DNA of 5,688 nt from Candidatus Bipolaricaulota bacterium (GCA_023512665.1 JAILZC010000075.1:1-5688), one strand, 5' to 3'. Positions 1 to 5,519 are shown, counted from the first letter of the stretch. Numbers and translations: made by a program. Notes: generated by a model not told the origin, from the letters alone.

Positions 1-760
1 GCACCTCAAACGTCGGAAGCCCAAGCTTCTTCAAGCGCTCCCCAATTCTAAAATACCCCTCCGTCGTCAGCCCCAGCGACGCCAACGGATCTTTATAGTA
101 TGTGTCGAAACCCGCTGAGATAGCAACTTGTTCTATCCCAATCAGGTCTATCGCCTTGAGCGCGTCGTCAAGCGTCTTGAGATAGACTTCGTCCCCGCAA
201 TTGAAGGGCAACGGGTAGTTATAGCAATTCTGCTCTGATCTCAAGCCCGTCCCCGGATAGTTGGGGAAGCTGTGCAGCGAGAGATAAATCACTTGGGGGT
301 CACCAAAAAAAATCGCTTGGGTGCCGTCACCATGATGGCCGTCTATGTCTATAATGAGCGTCTTCTTGCCCGACGCCCGCACCGCGATCGCGATGTTGTT
401 GAGATAGCAGAACCCTGCGACGCGCTCGCGCGCCGCGTGATGCCCCGGTGGACGCATGAGCGAGAAGCTATTCAGTCTCATGGCTTGGATCGCCGCGCCC
501 GCTGAGAGCTGCGCGTACCCAAAGATATCGGGGTATCTTGGGGAATCGGGATCATAGAAGCGCAGCTTCTTCACATCTTCGAGGTGCCGCTCAGAATGTA
601 CGCGCAAGAGATCTTCTTCGTGGGCGAGCTCAGCTTGGACGAACTCATAGCCGAGCTTGGGATCGCTCAAGAACTCATACGCGCGTTTGAGTCGTTCGGG
701 ACTTTCCGGGTGTCCAGGCGCACCATACTCTGTACACTTGGAATGCCAAATGATCTTCAT
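1..760 (-). CDS. Histone deacetylase family protein, 3' end missing
   Basis: Zinc-dependent amidohydrolase of the HDAC/AcuC/acetylpolyamine amidohydrolase superfamily, which removes acetyl groups from lysines or polyamines, presumably in the cytoplasm. Reading leftward from the ATG at 760-758, 253 codons are open and the frame runs off the window edge. Visible signatures are RPPGHHA (residues 103-109, active-site His pair), GFCYLNN (116-122), DIDGHHGDGT (138-147) and SAGFDTYYKDPL (215-226). By analogy with HDAC8, the zinc ligands are D140, H142 and D219. The catalytic Tyr loop near the C-terminus is not in the window. The start MKIIWHSKCTEYGAPGHPE is typical for the family. No Shine-Dalgarno is seen, but a TATAGA box lies 10 nt upstream. 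The gene is divergent from the tRNA-Ser gene. The family is clear; the substrate is unknown, and acetoin-utilisation, polyamine and protein deacetylases cannot be told apart here. Confidence 0.95.
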   Translation of the reverse strand, partial: MKIIWHSKCTEYGAPGHPESPERLKRAYEFLSDPKLGYEFVQAELAHEEDLLRVHSERHLEDVKKLRFYDPDSPRYPDIFGYAQLSAGAAIQAMRLNSFSLMRPPGHHAARERVAGFCYLNNIAIAVRASGKKTLIIDIDGHHGDGTQAIFFGDPQVIYLSLHSFPNYPGTGLRSEQNCYNYPLPFNCGDEVYLKTLDDALKAIDLIGIEQVAISAGFDTYYKDPLASLGLTTEGYFRIGERLKKLGLPTFEV

Positions 761-770
761 CGCCCAAAAG

Positions 771-798
771 TCTATAGGGTTTTGAGCGATTTTGCCAG
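771..798 (-). promoter_or_regulatory. Candidate promoter of the deacetylase gene
   Basis: On the minus strand, CTGGCA (798-793) is followed after 16 nt by TATAGA (776-771). The ATG begins only 10 nt further on, so a normal start point would leave a leader of about 3-4 nt. This agrees with the lack of a Shine-Dalgarno sequence. The -35 match is 4 of 6. Judged by eye only. Confidence 0.4.
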
Positions 799-806
799 CG
801 GCAGCA

Positions 807-835
807 TTGAAAAGATCCGCTGTTTGAGCTACACT
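807..835 (+). promoter_or_regulatory. Sigma70-type promoter for tRNA-Ser / SRP RNA / aminotransferase
   Basis: TTGAAA (807-812), a 17-nt spacer and TACACT (830-835) make a good sigma70 match. The expected start is near 842, just before the mature tRNA 5' end at 847. It is the only convincing promoter seen upstream of the tRNA, SRP RNA and aminotransferase, so it probably serves all three. Confidence 0.65.
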
Positions 836-846
836 ATAGACAGTTC

Positions 847-936
847 GGAGAGGTGTCCGAGCGGACTAAGGGGCGTGCCTGGAGAGCACGTACCGGCGAA
901 AGTCGGTCGTGGGTTCGAATCCCACCCTCTCCGCCA
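847..936 (+). tRNA. tRNA-Ser (anticodon GGA)
   Basis: Complete class II tRNA, 90 nt with an encoded CCA. The acceptor stem is GGAGAGG (847-853) with CCTCTCC (926-932), discriminator G933 and CCA 934-936. The D arm TCC...GGG follows T8-G9. The anticodon stem is CGTGC/GCACG with loop CTGGAGA, giving anticodon GGA, which reads UCC and UCU. The long variable arm is typical of serine tRNAs. The T arm is GTGGG, TTCGAAT, CCCAC. Nearly all stem pairs are G-C. It is the first gene of the apparent tRNA-SRP RNA-aminotransferase unit. Confidence 0.97.
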
Positions 937-1003
937 GGCTCCGCCTGGACTGTTCGCCTTCGCCGGCTGAAAGCCGGCGAAGATGAACGTCAAGCGAAGC
1001 TTG
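934..1003 (+). other. Structured spacer of three abutting hairpins between tRNA-Ser and SRP RNA
   Basis: Three stem-loops, each with a 3-nt loop, fill the spacer end to end. The first pairs CCAGGC (934-939) with GCCTGG (943-948) and includes the tRNA CCA. The second pairs CTTCGCCGGCT (958-968) with AGCCGGCGAAG (972-982), 11 perfect pairs around GAA. It extends outward through GTTC/GAAC and GAC/GTC to about 948-991. The third pairs CAAGC (991-995) with GCTTG (999-1003), again around GAA. No T-run follows, so an intrinsic terminator is unlikely. A role in RNA processing (for example an RNase III or tRNA 3'-maturation substrate) is an inference. Confidence 0.6.
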
Positions 1004-1011
1004 CGAAGTCT

Positions 1012-1129
1012 GCTGGGGTCGGCCCGCTGCGGAGCGGCGGCGCAGGCCGTCGAACCCCGCCAGGCCCGGAAGGGAGCAACGGTAAGATGTCCCCTGCGGG
1101 CGCCGTATCTGGAGCGGGCCGATCCAAGC
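1012..1129 (+). ncRNA. ffs: Signal recognition particle RNA, small bacterial (4.5S-like) type
   Basis: RNA scaffold of the bacterial SRP. It binds Ffh and FtsY for co-translational membrane targeting. The conserved domain IV hairpin is present: CAGGCCCGGAAGGGAGCA at 1061-1078, with a GGAA tetraloop and the CAG/AGCA internal-loop strands that contact the Ffh M domain. The ends close on each other: GCT (1012-1014) with AGC (1127-1129), a G-A mismatch, then 13 pairs between 1016-1028 and 1113-1125 with one G-U. Length of about 118 nt fits the short type without an Alu domain. Exact ends are estimated from this pairing. No terminator follows, and the aminotransferase start codon is about 21 nt downstream. 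Confidence 0.92.
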
Positions 1130-1137
1130 TCACTCGC

Positions 1138-1146
1138 AAAAGGAGG
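1138..1146 (+). promoter_or_regulatory. Strong Shine-Dalgarno fixing the aminotransferase start
   Basis: AAAAGGAGG lies 4 nt before the ATG at 1151. It selects this start over the in-frame ATG at 983, which lies in the hairpin spacer upstream of the SRP RNA. The site lies just past the end of the SRP RNA, so it stays on the downstream fragment if the SRP RNA is cut at its 3' end. Confidence 0.85.
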
Positions 1147-1150
1147 ACCT

Positions 1151-2353
1151 ATGCCGTCCATCAGTTGGCGAGCCCGCTCCGTGCAAGCCTCGCCCATCCG
1201 AAAGCTTAAACCCCTCGCTGATCAAGCCAAACGCGCCGGAAAGAAAGTCTATCACTTGAACATCGGACAGCCCGATATCCCCACACCCAAAGAATACTTT
1301 GACGGTATCCGTCAAGCCGCCCAGGGCGTCCTCGCCTACAGCCCCTCCCAAGGCCTCGATGAAGCCCTTGACGCGCTTGCCGAATACTATCGGACGTTCG
1401 AGATCTCGCTCAATCGTGATCAGATCATCGTCACCACGGGGGGCAGCGAAGCGATCACGTTCGCCATGCTCGCTGTTACTGACGTCGGTGATCAAATCTT
1501 AGCTCCTGAGCCGTACTACACGAACTATAACTCCTACGCCCAGATCACGGGGGTTCAGATCGTGCCCATCGAGACGCGCGCCGAGGACGGCTTCCGCCTT
1601 CCAGACAGAACATCTATAGAAGCTAAAATCACTCCCAAGACGAAAGCTATTCTCTTCTGCAACCCCGGCAACCCCACGGGCGTGGTCTACACCAGGGCTG
1701 AGCTCGAGATGCTCGCGGAGATCGCGCGGACGCGCAATCTCTATCTTATCGCCGACGAAGTCTATCGCGAGTTCACCTACGACGGCGCACAGGCGATCAG
1801 TGTGCTTCAGCTTCCGGGGATAGAAGATCGCGCGATCTTGGTGGACAGCATCTCTAAGAGATTCTCGGCGTGCGGGGCACGCATCGGCGTGATTGCTAGT
1901 AAAAATTCCTCAGTGATGGAGTCGGCGCTGAAATTCGCCCAAGCGCGGCTGTCGCCGCCGACCCTCGAACAGTACGGGCTGATTCATCTGTTAAAGTCTT
2001 CTGAATACAAAAACTTTGTGCGCGAGATGATCTCAGAGTTCGCGCGGCGTCGCGATGTTGTCTACGCTGAGCTGCAGCAGATGCCCGGAGTTATTTGCGC
2101 TAAGCCCCAAGGGGCGTTCTACGTCACGGCGAAGCTGCCCCTCGAAGACGCGGAGCACTTTGTCCGATGGTTGCTCACAGACTTCTCGTTGGACAACGAG
2201 ACGGTGATGCTCGCGCCTGCGGCGGAGTTCTACGCGACGCCGGGCAAGGGCCGCGACGAGGTGCGCATCGCCTATGTGCTCAACGTAGATGCGCTCAAGC
2301 GTGCGATGAGAGTTCTGCACGAGGGGTTGCGAGCGTATACGAAGATACGGTGA
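1151..2353 (+). CDS. Class I/II pyridoxal-phosphate aminotransferase, aspartate aminotransferase-like
   Basis: 400-aa fold-type I PLP enzyme of the AspC/COG0436 kind, which moves an amino group between an amino acid (likely aspartate or another common one) and a 2-oxo acid in the cytoplasm. Visible features are the N-terminal ASPIRKLKPLADQAKRAG and NIGQPDIPTP (37-46), the LAYSPSQG segment (61-68) and TGGSEAI (96-102) of the cofactor phosphate site. NPGNPTG (171-177), ADEVY (201-205, D202 contacting the pyridine nitrogen) and SISKRFSACGARIG with Schiff-base K236 follow. GAFY is at 321-324, and R372 in VRIAYVLN binds the substrate carboxylate. Length is normal. The start is set by AAAAGGAGG; the longer frame from 983 would read through the SRP RNA. 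It lies about 21 nt downstream of ffs with no terminator between. The class is certain; the amino-acid specificity is not, so no symbol is given. Confidence 0.95.
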   Translation: MPSISWRARSVQASPIRKLKPLADQAKRAGKKVYHLNIGQPDIPTPKEYFDGIRQAAQGVLAYSPSQGLDEALDALAEYYRTFEISLNRDQIIVTTGGSEAITFAMLAVTDVGDQILAPEPYYTNYNSYAQITGVQIVPIETRAEDGFRLPDRTSIEAKITPKTKAILFCNPGNPTGVVYTRAELEMLAEIARTRNLYLIADEVYREFTYDGAQAISVLQLPGIEDRAILVDSISKRFSACGARIGVIASKNSSVMESALKFAQARLSPPTLEQYGLIHLLKSSEYKNFVREMISEFARRRDVVYAELQQMPGVICAKPQGAFYVTAKLPLEDAEHFVRWLLTDFSLDNETVMLAPAAEFYATPGKGRDEVRIAYVLNVDALKRAMRVLHEGLRAYTKIR

Positions 2354-2364
2354 GATGCGCCTCT

Positions 2365-2757
2365 TTATTGATTCAGATCTCTTAAAGAATCTCGGAGACG
2401 CTCGTAAGCCACATCAGGTGTGACTTTGGGAGGCATCCTCTTCGTACGACCGTGAGCCACCCAATTCCGATACTTACGAATCGCTTCGAGCTGGTGCTCC
2501 TCCCTGGCAGCCTTAGGAATCTTTTTATAAAATGACTCAATAGAAGCCCACAGAGCAACTATCGTGAGATCATCAAGCTCTTGCTCGGCTTGTCGCAGTT
2601 TTTGTGAAACCTCGTGAAGGGGTTGTGTTTCAAAAACTGTGTGCACAGTGAGGCTACTAGGGATTACATCAGGTTGAGTCTCCAACAGGCCACGAACGAT
2701 TCTTAGACTATCCCGCGCTGCTTCATACCATTCCCAAACCTCATCCAACCGACTCAT
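2365..2757 (-). CDS. HEPN-domain-like protein, candidate RNase toxin
   Basis: 130-aa, predicted mostly helical protein. Residues 97-102 read RNWVAH, inside KYRNWVAHG, the R-x4-H motif of HEPN ribonucleases (R97, N98, H102). An upstream helix with WASIESFYKKI (70-80) resembles the first core helix of HEPN proteins of the RiboL-PSP/MAE_28990 kind. Many such proteins are metal-independent RNases in toxin-antitoxin, abortive-infection or other defence systems; activity here is inferred from the motif alone. The start ATG (2757-2755) overlaps the stop of the upstream gene as ATGA, implying translational coupling. Only AAGAGA is available as a weak Shine-Dalgarno. The gene ends 11 nt from the convergent aminotransferase stop with no terminator visible. 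The operon looks more AT-rich than its neighbours. The HEPN call is probable; a non-catalytic HEPN is the main alternative. Confidence 0.75.
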   Translation of the reverse strand: MSRLDEVWEWYEAARDSLRIVRGLLETQPDVIPSSLTVHTVFETQPLHEVSQKLRQAEQELDDLTIVALWASIESFYKKIPKAAREEHQLEAIRKYRNWVAHGRTKRMPPKVTPDVAYERLRDSLRDLNQ

Positions 2758-3194
2758 GCGAAGATCTCTTGTATCAACCGGGAAAAGGAGTTTTCTGCCA
2801 AAGGCTCAGCCTCAGCTAAGGTTCTGCGCACTAAGAACCAGCTCCCTGTGGCTGGATCGCGTATAAGCTTGAAAATGCCACGCGATGAATCAATATCCAC
2901 TCGTCCGGTTCCACCTACGATAAAGCGTGCTACTGGCTCGATGCGCATCTTCCTTGAACCAAAGGATACCTCAAGGGCAGGGGCTTGATAAGTGCCAAGA
3001 TCATACTCAGTGATCTCTTTCTGATAGGGCTCGATCTTCAAGCCCTCAGCGAGAGCAGGTTCCAGCCATTGCTCCAGTTGGCGTATTAGGCTGTTCAATG
3101 CCTCAAGCCACTCCCCAAGCATCTTCTCTTTATGGGACTCCAATTGTGCAACTCCTTCCCTCTTCTTGCGGAAGAACTCGGCCAGCTCACTCAT
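2754..3194 (-). CDS. Unknown 146-aa protein, first gene of the HEPN operon (possible antitoxin)
   Basis: I do not recognise this family. Residues 1-50 are charged and helical, probably a coiled coil (MSELAEFFRKKREGVAQL onward, with two EWL/QWL segments). Residues 56-125 look beta-rich, including APALEVSF (71-78), RFIVGGTGRVDID (90-102) and a GSWFLVRR strand (117-124). A short amphipathic helix closes the protein (SFSRLIQEIFA). There is no signal peptide, membrane segment, helix-turn-helix or nucleotidyltransferase motif. The start ATG follows AAAGGAG (3205-3199) at a 4-nt spacing. It has its own strong promoter and overlaps the HEPN gene by 4 nt, in the common antitoxin-first order. Antitoxin or partner function is inference from position only. 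Confidence 0.8.
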   Translation of the reverse strand: MSELAEFFRKKREGVAQLESHKEKMLGEWLEALNSLIRQLEQWLEPALAEGLKIEPYQKEITEYDLGTYQAPALEVSFGSRKMRIEPVARFIVGGTGRVDIDSSRGIFKLIRDPATGSWFLVRRTLAEAEPLAENSFSRLIQEIFA

Positions 3195-3217
3195 ACGGCT
3201 CCTTTCCAGATAGTTAA

Positions 3218-3246
3218 AGTGTAGCCCGCTTCCATCAGCATGTCAA
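3218..3246 (-). promoter_or_regulatory. Near-consensus sigma70 promoter of the HEPN operon
   Basis: On the minus strand, a perfect TTGACA (3246-3241), a 17-nt spacer and TACACT (3223-3218). The expected start is near 3211, giving a leader of about 16 nt that holds the AAAGGAG Shine-Dalgarno. The -10 context GCTACACT is the same as at the tRNA-Ser promoter. The -35 lies where the -35 of the divergent tlyA promoter would fall, so the two may compete. Confidence 0.8.
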
Positions 3247-3256
3247 CTCTTTAGAT

Positions 3257-3264
3257 GCTAGAAT
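3257..3264 (+). promoter_or_regulatory. Candidate extended -10 promoter of tlyA, near-leaderless
   Basis: TGCTAGAAT is an extended -10 box (TG-N-TAGAAT) ending 8 nt before the first ATG at 3273. No convincing -35 is seen. The predicted start is near 3271, so the mRNA would have almost no leader. Confidence 0.45.
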
Positions 3265-3272
3265 AAAAGAGC

Positions 3273-4067
3273 ATGATGAAACAGCGTCTTGATCTTCTAC
3301 TTGTCGAGCGCGGGCTCTTTCAGTCGCGCGCTCAAGCCCAACGCGCCATCCTCGCCGGACACGTGCGCGTCAACGGACAGATTGTAGATAAACCCAGTAC
3401 ACAGATCCCCAGCGACGCCCACATCGAACTCAAAGAGAAGCCGCGCTACGTCAGCCAGGGCGGCATTAAGCTCGAACATGCGCTGCGCTTCTTTCAGCTA
3501 GACGTCACGGACAAAGTCTGTCTCGATATCGGCGCCTCAACCGGGGGATTCACAGACTGTCTGCTCCAGCACGGCGCAAGAAGAGTCTACGCTGTGGACG
3601 TGGGCAAGGGACAATTGGATTGGAAGCTGCGCGCCGACCCCAGGGTCGTCGCCCTCGAAGAGATCAACGCGCGGTACTTGAAACCCCAACAGATCGGTGA
3701 ACCCGTAGATATCGCAACCGTAGACGTCTCGTTCATCTCGCTCAAGCTCATCTTGCCCCCGTTGAGAGAGATCGTCAAGCCCAGGGGCGATCTCATTTGT
3801 TTAGTCAAGCCCCAATTTGAAGCGGGCAGAGAGCACGTCACGCGCGGCGGCGTCGTCAAAGATTCTTTCGTGCACCAACGCGTCCTGGAAGATCTTGCAA
3901 GCTTTGTGCATACACAGCTCAAGCTCTCAGTCATCAACGCGACGTACTCCCCCATCAAGGGCCCAGCAGGGAATATCGAGTTTTTTATGCATATCCGAAA
4001 CGAACCCTCACAGAGCGCGCCCATTGACTGGGCACGGCTGGTCGAACACGCCCACAAAGAATTATAA
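3273..4067 (+). CDS. tlyA: TlyA family rRNA (cytidine-2'-O)-methyltransferase
   Basis: 264-aa two-domain RNA methyltransferase; the family 2'-O-methylates cytidines in 16S and/or 23S rRNA using S-adenosylmethionine, and older annotations call it hemolysin A. The N-terminal S4 RNA-binding domain is at residues 4-55 (QRLDLLLVERG, SRAQAQRAILAGHVRVNG), followed by the linker RYVSQGGIKL (58-67). The FtsJ/RrmJ domain shows the SAM loop DIGASTGGFTD (85-95), DVGKGQLDWKLR (109-120), DVSFISL (151-157), LVKPQFEAGR (177-186) and the SPIKGPAGNIEFF segment. The predicted K-D-K-E catalytic set is K66, D151, K179 and E236, matching the arrangement in mycobacterial TlyA. Length is typical. Two ATGs lie in tandem (3273, 3276); AAGAG could serve only weakly as ribosome site for the second. 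First gene of the tlyA-exonuclease-coaE cluster, divergent from the HEPN operon. Confidence 0.95.
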   Translation: MMKQRLDLLLVERGLFQSRAQAQRAILAGHVRVNGQIVDKPSTQIPSDAHIELKEKPRYVSQGGIKLEHALRFFQLDVTDKVCLDIGASTGGFTDCLLQHGARRVYAVDVGKGQLDWKLRADPRVVALEEINARYLKPQQIGEPVDIATVDVSFISLKLILPPLREIVKPRGDLICLVKPQFEAGREHVTRGGVVKDSFVHQRVLEDLASFVHTQLKLSVINATYSPIKGPAGNIEFFMHIRNEPSQSAPIDWARLVEHAHKEL

Positions 4068-4068
4068 T
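4063..4068 (+). promoter_or_regulatory. Consensus TATAAT at the tlyA stop, candidate leaderless promoter
   Basis: A perfect TATAAT contains the tlyA stop codon (TAA 4065-4067) and ends 6 nt before the exonuclease ATG at 4075. A start about 7 nt downstream would fall on or next to the ATG. The -35 region is poor (TGGTCG at 4039-4044, 18-nt spacer). No Shine-Dalgarno precedes the ATG, which fits leaderless translation. Confidence 0.45.
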
Positions 4069-4074
4069 AGCTTC

Positions 4075-4764
4075 ATGGCCCAGCTCGTTTTCGATATCGA
4101 GACCGTCGGGATGCCCTTGGAGTCCTTCGATCAAGCTCAGAGAGAGTATCTTCTGAAGTGGGCTGAGCGCGAGGAGACGCCCGAACTTCAACACCGCAAG
4201 CGCGAAGAGCTCATCAGTCAATTCAATCTCTATCCGTTCACGGCTCAAATTGTCGCCATCGGGATGCTCAACGTCGAGAGCCACAAAGGCCGCGTCTACT
4301 ACCAAGCCCCAACGAAAGAGTCCTGGCGCTCCAACGATAATCTGATCGAGTACGAGTCGGGCAGTGAGATCGAAATTCTGAAAAAATTCTGGGAGGACGT
4401 GCGGCTCTATAAACAATTCATCAGCTTCAACGGCCGGGGCTTCGACTGCCCGTTTTTGCTGCTGCGCTCGGCGGTCTTAGGAGTCAAGCCCACCCGAAAT
4501 TTAATGCCGTCGCGCTTCGACACAGAGCACATAGATCTCTTGGAGCAATTGACGTTCTACGGCGTGACGCGACGGTTCAATCTCGACTTTTACTGTAGGG
4601 CATTGGGGATAGCAAGCCCCAAAGGGCGCCTCTCTGGGCCGCAGATCAACCAGCTCTTCGCCGCAGGGAAATACCGCGAGATCGCCCAATACTGCTTCGA
4701 CGACGTGCGGGCGACGGCCGAGCTCTATCGGCGCTGGCGCGAGTTCTTGAGCTTTGCAGAGTGA
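4075..4764 (+). CDS. DnaQ-like / PolB-type 3'-5' exonuclease (DEDDy)
   Basis: 229-aa stand-alone RNase H-fold 3'-5' exonuclease resembling the predicted PolB-like exonuclease family (Pfam DNA_pol_B_exo2). It should trim DNA or RNA 3' ends with two metal ions. Exo I is VFDIETVG with D7 and E9. Exo II is ISFNGRGFDCPFLLLRS (116-132) with N119 and D124. A family-typical HIDLLEQL (152-159) follows. Exo III is YCFDDVRATAELY (206-218), giving Y206-x3-D210, so the enzyme is DEDDy. All metal-binding residues are present and there is no polymerase domain. It begins 7 nt after the tlyA stop and ends 4 nt before the coaE ATG. The start is chosen because MAQLVFDIET begins just before Exo I, although no Shine-Dalgarno is present. 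The in-frame extension upstream overlaps tlyA and was rejected. Physiological substrate unknown. Confidence 0.92.
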   Translation: MAQLVFDIETVGMPLESFDQAQREYLLKWAEREETPELQHRKREELISQFNLYPFTAQIVAIGMLNVESHKGRVYYQAPTKESWRSNDNLIEYESGSEIEILKKFWEDVRLYKQFISFNGRGFDCPFLLLRSAVLGVKPTRNLMPSRFDTEHIDLLEQLTFYGVTRRFNLDFYCRALGIASPKGRLSGPQINQLFAAGKYREIAQYCFDDVRATAELYRRWREFLSFAE

Positions 4765-4768
4765 AGAT

Positions 4769-5380
4769 ATGCTCATCGTTGCTTTGGCCGGGGGGATCGC
4801 CACGGGCAAGAGCCTCATTGCCCAAGAGATCGCCAAACTCCCCGGCGTCCGAAGCATTGACGCCGATAAAGTCGCGTGGGAGACATACCGAAAGAGCACC
4901 GAGACATACAGAAAGCTCGTGGCGCGCTTCGGCCAAGAGATCCTCTCCGAAGACGGCGAGATTGATAGAAAAAAGCTGGGCGCGCTCGTCTTCTCTGACC
5001 CTGAAGCGCGGGAGTTCGTCAACGCCACGGTGCACCCGGCTGTCCAAGAAGCCCTGGAGAAGATCGCCGAGACCCAGCGCGCCCAAGGCACGAAACTCTT
5101 AGTGATAGAAGCAGCCCTTGTGCTGGAATCGCCCCACGTGCGGCGCGATTTCTTTGACTATATTATTTTAGTGAGCGCGCCGCGCGACGCCCAGATTCAT
5201 AGACTTATAGCGCGCAACAAGCTCTCCCCCGCAGAGGCCCTCCGCCGCGTCGAAGCCCAAACCCCACCAGGGCTGCTCGCCCCCAAAGCCGACTTCGTGC
5301 TCGACACTTCTGGGACTCTTGAAGAGACTCTCGAGCGCGCGCGCACGCTCTTTCAGTCGCTCTTAGCTCGCGCAGGGTGA
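4769..5380 (+). CDS. coaE: Dephospho-CoA kinase
   Basis: 203-aa P-loop kinase for the last step of coenzyme A synthesis: ATP-dependent phosphorylation of the 3'-hydroxyl of dephospho-CoA, in the cytoplasm. The Walker A GGIATGKS is at residues 8-15 and DADKVA at 31-36 with conserved D33. VNATVHP (84-90) and LVIEAALVLES (111-121, the usual PLLxE region) follow. The lid-like segment RLIARNKLSPAEALRRVEAQ (145-164) precedes ADFVLDTSG (174-182). Length is normal. The ATG at 4769 gives the canonical MLIVALAGGIATGKS start. A TTG at 4754 would add five residues and overlap the exonuclease gene and is less likely. The ATG is 4 nt after the exonuclease stop with only a weak upstream purine stretch, so translational coupling is likely. 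The frame ends at 5380. Confidence 0.96.
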   Translation: MLIVALAGGIATGKSLIAQEIAKLPGVRSIDADKVAWETYRKSTETYRKLVARFGQEILSEDGEIDRKKLGALVFSDPEAREFVNATVHPAVQEALEKIAETQRAQGTKLLVIEAALVLESPHVRRDFFDYIILVSAPRDAQIHRLIARNKLSPAEALRRVEAQTPPGLLAPKADFVLDTSGTLEETLERARTLFQSLLARAG

Positions 5381-5447
5381 TCCCCGTTACACGCCTTTGT
5401 CCACAGCAAACGTCTTGGGTTCGCACGTTGGGAGCGGACAGGGCTCC

Positions 5448-5476
5448 TCTCATTCCCTTGGCAAGCCCCGTATACT
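5448..5476 (+). promoter_or_regulatory. Weak promoter candidate in the region after coaE
   Basis: TATACT (5471-5476) is a good -10, with a poor -35 (TCTCAT at 5448-5453) 17 nt upstream. A start near 5483 would give about 70 nt of RNA ending at the hairpin at 5520-5546: a small RNA, or the attenuated leader of a gene lost beyond the contig end. I see no convincing protein gene anywhere between 5381 and 5644. Confidence 0.25.
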
Positions 5477-5519
5477 TGGGACGATCTTCTAAACATTGGC
5501 GGAAACCTCCGATCAGCAG

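Noticed and set aside
584..970. Plus-strand frame of 128 codons
   Set aside because: It lies antisense to the conserved deacetylase and runs through the tRNA gene; the product has no recognisable features.
958..982. Intrinsic terminator after tRNA-Ser
   Set aside because: The stem is strong but is followed by ATGAACGTC, with no T-run on either strand.
983..1150. In-frame N-terminal extension of the aminotransferase from the ATG at 983
   Set aside because: It would translate through the whole SRP RNA and has no ribosome site. The strong AAAAGGAGG before 1151 and the family's usual N-terminus favour the later start.
829..1197. Minus-strand 122-codon frame across the tRNA and SRP RNA
   Set aside because: It is antisense to two well-supported RNA genes. 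Its GWDSNPRPTF-like stretch is the well-known artefact of translating tRNA genes in reverse.
2754..3194. MNT-type nucleotidyltransferase antitoxin in the 146-aa protein (GS at 79-80, DID at 100-102)
   Set aside because: The spacing from GS to D-x-D is about 20 residues instead of roughly 11-13, the ARG part is missing, and a long helical N-terminus precedes it. The resemblance is superficial.
3587..4057. Minus-strand 156-codon frame
   Set aside because: Antisense shadow of tlyA, whose catalytic motifs are all intact on the other strand.
4880..4915. Near-perfect 15-nt direct repeat GAGACATAC(C/A)GAAAG, period 21 nt, inside coaE
   Set aside because: It gives ETYRK twice, but the stretch from DAD to FG has the same length as in E. 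coli CoaE, so there is no insertion; probably chance or a harmless local duplication.
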